Shown piece by piece: positions 61,606-64,000 of a stretch of 64,000 nucleotides of DNA. The stretch is from Asterias amurensis. Taxonomy: Eukaryota > Echinodermata > Asteroidea > Forcipulatida > Asteriidae. Positions within the stretch are counted from its first letter, which is position 1. The number at the start of each line of letters is the position of its first letter. The notes under the pieces were generated by a model. The model made no database searches, was not told where the DNA came from, and worked only from the letters and a program-made list of their open reading frames with translations. The stretch spans positions 16,140,012 to 16,204,011 of the forward strand of contig NC_092665.1 of the NCBI RefSeq assembly GCF_032118995.1, read 5' to 3'. The translations under genes and the position numbers were made by a program.

Positions 61606-64000
61606 TTAGCAGGTGACGTCACCTCCCGAATTGGCTGATAACCAGTCACAGTAATTAGCAATGCGCATGTAGATGCCAGGATACCCGGGATTGTTACAGC
61701 CCCATGTCCAGCTGACAGTCCCTTCTAGAACCACTCCTGGTTTGTGGACTTTGTCATCGTAGTTGCTGACCACGGGACTTCCACTGTCACCCTGTTTAAA
61801 GAAAACCCAAAAATATTAAAGGCACTGGACACTATTTTTACTTACTCAAAATGAAGTGTTGGCATAAAAACTTAATTGGTAACAAGCAATGGAGAGCTGT
61901 TGATAATATAAAACATCGTGAGAAACGACTCCCTCTGAAGTAACATAGGTTTTTTTTTTCAATGAAATATCTTGGGGTTAGTTTGATTGGATTGAGACAT
62001 TAACTGCTCATTATTATTTGGTTCCTACCAAACAGCTATCATTCCATCAAAGGCGATAAAGACTAAGAAACATTAACTACTCGTTATTACTGGGTTCTTA
62101 CCATGCATGCGTCCTTGCCTCTGGTCCCCGCACAGAACATGTTATCAGTAATAGAAACACCAGTGTACCAGGAATCACAAAGTCGTCGTTCAACTACCAT
62201 CACATCCACCTGCATCAACTCCCAAACCAAACTACCATAACCTGGAGCAAATAATACAAAACAAGTGTCGATGTCTAGCGGTTAAGAGCACCTGATTAGC
62301 AGAGTTCGGGTTCGAGTCCCAGTCGTGACACTTGTGTCCTTAAGCAATATACTTAACCATGATTAATCATGATGCTTCGTCCTTCGGATGGGACGTAGAT
62401 ACGTTGGTCCAGTGTGTTGTGAACCAAGTTCTTAATAATAAGATATATAGTTGGATTCAGTTTCTATCGGAGGGGACAGTCCTCGAGCACAATCCCAAGT
62501 AAGTCGTATTTTCAAAGAGACTTTTGGAGGCGGGCTCGCTGGAGCAGTGTGTTAAAATGATTGCCTGGCTGCCAAACGCCAACATATATTAATGAGTTTT
62601 TGTACCGCTTGTAGATCAAGTATTTGGTCATGACATGAATCCTTACTAACTGCGAATGGAATGAAGACGTTTACATGTAGAAATTTCAGCTTCACGATTC
62701 GTCAGTCAAGTTGTTGAGGATAAAAAGTAAAAATCCCAGAGTAATGTTTTTTTAGGAGAGTCGCGTAAAATAAATTACGTTGCACATGCTAAATTAGTTT
62801 TCGTTTCCTGGGACAAAATTCATTTTTGGTTTTCAAAAACTACAGCACTTCAGCAAGTTGTGTTTTAAGGGGAGCTTTCTATCATCATTATCTTAAAACC
62901 GTATAAGTTTATTGTAAGTGTTGACATTGTGTTTTGTATTGTACAACAAGTACCCAAAACTCTTTACCTGAAGTACTGCCCCATCCACTGACCAGTAGTG
63001 TAGTTCCATCCGCGGGGTCACTGCCCTTCTTAGCGAGTGCAATGGGCTCGACGAGACTGTTAAGTACCGCCTCCTCCTCAAGCTCAATGAGAGAGATATC
63101 ATCGTCATACGTGGCGACGTCGAACTTAGGGTGGGGTCGATACGTTCCCATAATTACCTGTGTACCAGCCTGGTTCTTTAGGTTGGTAAACCCGAGTCCA
63201 ACGTACACGGTTGTAGACCTGTTTAAGAAAAGGAGCACGTCTTGTAAGCATGTTTTCTTGTTATGTTTAGTGCTTGGATAAAAAAGAGGCATGCTTTGTC
63301 TGCCATTTTGACTCCATCAGTGTCTAGGGATAATTAGCATATTACAAATTTGAACACATCTTACGAACACATAATATGTTTAGGCATGTCTACCTTTAAT
63401 AATTGGCATATTATAAATTATTTGAGTATAATTTCTTGATAGCCATTACAGAGAAGTCCCGAGGATGCTATGGACGCTCTTGAGCTCTTGATGTACCCCT
63501 TTGGGGGTTTTTCTTCCTCGTCTAAAAACTGAAATGTCTTTGTCTTCTCTACTAAAAATTTGTTAGATGTTTCCGTGAGGATGCATTGCCGACTTTATAA
63601 TTCAGAATCAGTTAAATGTCATCATTGTTTTCTCTACAAAAAGTTGATGTGATGTTTCCATGAGGATGCTTTGCCGACTTAAATTCAGATCTTAGACTTA
63701 CCCTTGGCTGCAATGGGCAGATGTTAAAACCCATTTCTTGTGGACTAAGACGCCACCGCAGAATTGGTCCGAGCCATGGTCGGTTGACATGAGAGCGACC
63801 TGATACGGCCGGCTACCTACAGGGGACTCCGTTCCCCCCATGATCCGCTTGGATGGTGGTCGGAAGGCTACCGAGGGAAAAGATCGAACATTAATATGTT
63901 TACTTCTGTTTTAATAAAGATGCATTTAAGATCATATTTTGACGTGAACGTTTCCTAGAACAGACAATACCGTGAATTCTTACCAAATGCCAGTGACAGG
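61606..64000 (-). CDS. Trypsin-like serine protease (S1), 5' end outside window
   Basis: Exons in transcript order: from beyond 64000 to 63984, 63867-63702, 63218-62968, 62241-62102, 61791-61606. The first visible codons end a signal peptide (LSLAFAF), then a short pro-segment RPPSKR and the activation site R-IMGG. Catalytic residues are His in WVLTSAHC, Asp in DDDISLIEL and Ser in GDSGSP. Asp at the S1 pocket position (KDACMGDSGS, six before Ser) predicts cutting after Arg/Lys. Disulfide cysteines FCGG, AHC, LCDSW, MFCAG, ACM, WGCNN and the terminal WSWGCNNPGYPGIY-like motif are in place; the C-terminus is YCDWL...VTC. The usual GDSGGP is GDSGSP here. No extra domains are visible, so it is probably a single-domain secreted protease (digestive or immune). 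Confidence 0.93.
61820..61985. repeat. Left end of the TTAA/AGGCACTGGACAC element family
   Basis: TTAA (61,816-61,819) followed by AGGCACTGGACACTATTTTT and later words such as AACGACTCCCTCTGAAGTAA. The inverted right end is not found before the next protease exon, so the copy is truncated or very diverged. Confidence 0.55.
62262..62450 (+). repeat. tRNA-derived SINE with intact B box
   Basis: A tRNA-like head with A-box region TCTAGCGGTTAAGAGCACC and B box GGGTTCGAGTCCC is followed by GTCCTTAAGCAATATACTTA, similar to a core found in many deuterostome SINEs, and by CGTCCTTCGGATGGGACGT. Same body as the copy at 4,255. Protease intron. Confidence 0.75.
62820..62957. repeat. Half copy of the GTACTTTTT-tipped MITE
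   Basis: CAAAAACTACAGCACTTCAG, then CTTTCTATCATCATTATC and ATTGTACAACAAGTAC, match the right arm of the element at 25,910-26,247. The left arm is absent. It ends 10 bases from a protease exon border. Confidence 0.7.

Overview
The window looks like a piece of an animal nuclear genome, most likely from an echinoderm and probably a sea star. The reasons are short exons in AT-rich introns with canonical GT-AG borders, deuterostome ciliary genes (CEP104, NPHP4), tandem secreted C-type lectin/PAN genes, and introns full of short inverted-repeat elements and tRNA-derived SINEs. The species assignment is inference; no database was searched. I see no operons, CRISPR arrays, or viral or LTR elements.

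Layout. (1) 2,413-12,778 (+): a complete CEP104 gene, 20 coding exons whose reading phases all join, about 927 residues. (2) 14,903-20,212 (-): a TCF19-like gene with an N-terminal FHA domain, a long low-complexity middle and a C-terminal PHD finger, 7 exons, about 582 residues. It converges tail to tail with CEP104. (3) 21,454-22,305 (-): a C2H2 zinc-finger protein with eight full fingers and one decayed finger in a single coding exon. (4) 23,065-47,080 (+): NPHP4, with 31 shared coding exons behind two alternative candidate first exons (23,065-23,241 and 29,497-29,907). It lies head to head with the zinc-finger gene. (5) 48,972-49,460 (+): a basic 162-residue protein I do not recognise. (6) 51,989-54,323 (+): a four-exon short-chain dehydrogenase of the SDR16C/RDH10 type. 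(7) 56,095-56,817 and 59,158-59,883 (-): two tandem intronless secreted lectins (C-type lectin domain plus PAN-like domain). (8) 61,606 to beyond 64,000 (-): a trypsin-like serine protease whose 5' end runs off the window.

How the genes relate. CEP104 (ciliary tip, EB1 partner, Joubert syndrome gene) and NPHP4 (transition zone, nephronophthisis gene) are both cilium genes. They are also loosely linked on human 1p36.3, so this may be an old syntenic pair. The right third changes to secreted or membrane products (lectins, protease, SDR) typical of epithelial and immune tissue.

The non-coding part is unusually readable. It holds a 132-142 bp hAT-type MITE with exact 8-bp target duplications, one copy of which is nested in an older relative. 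It also holds TTAA-flanked MITEs, a MITE with CRE palindromes at both tips, a 1.2 kb terminal-inverted-repeat element with two internal minisatellites, and several hairpin families. At least four copies of one tRNA-like SINE are present, as is a 19-copy 34-bp minisatellite of self-complementary units inside an NPHP4 intron. A further tandem repeat duplicates the last codons of NPHP4 into its own 3' UTR.
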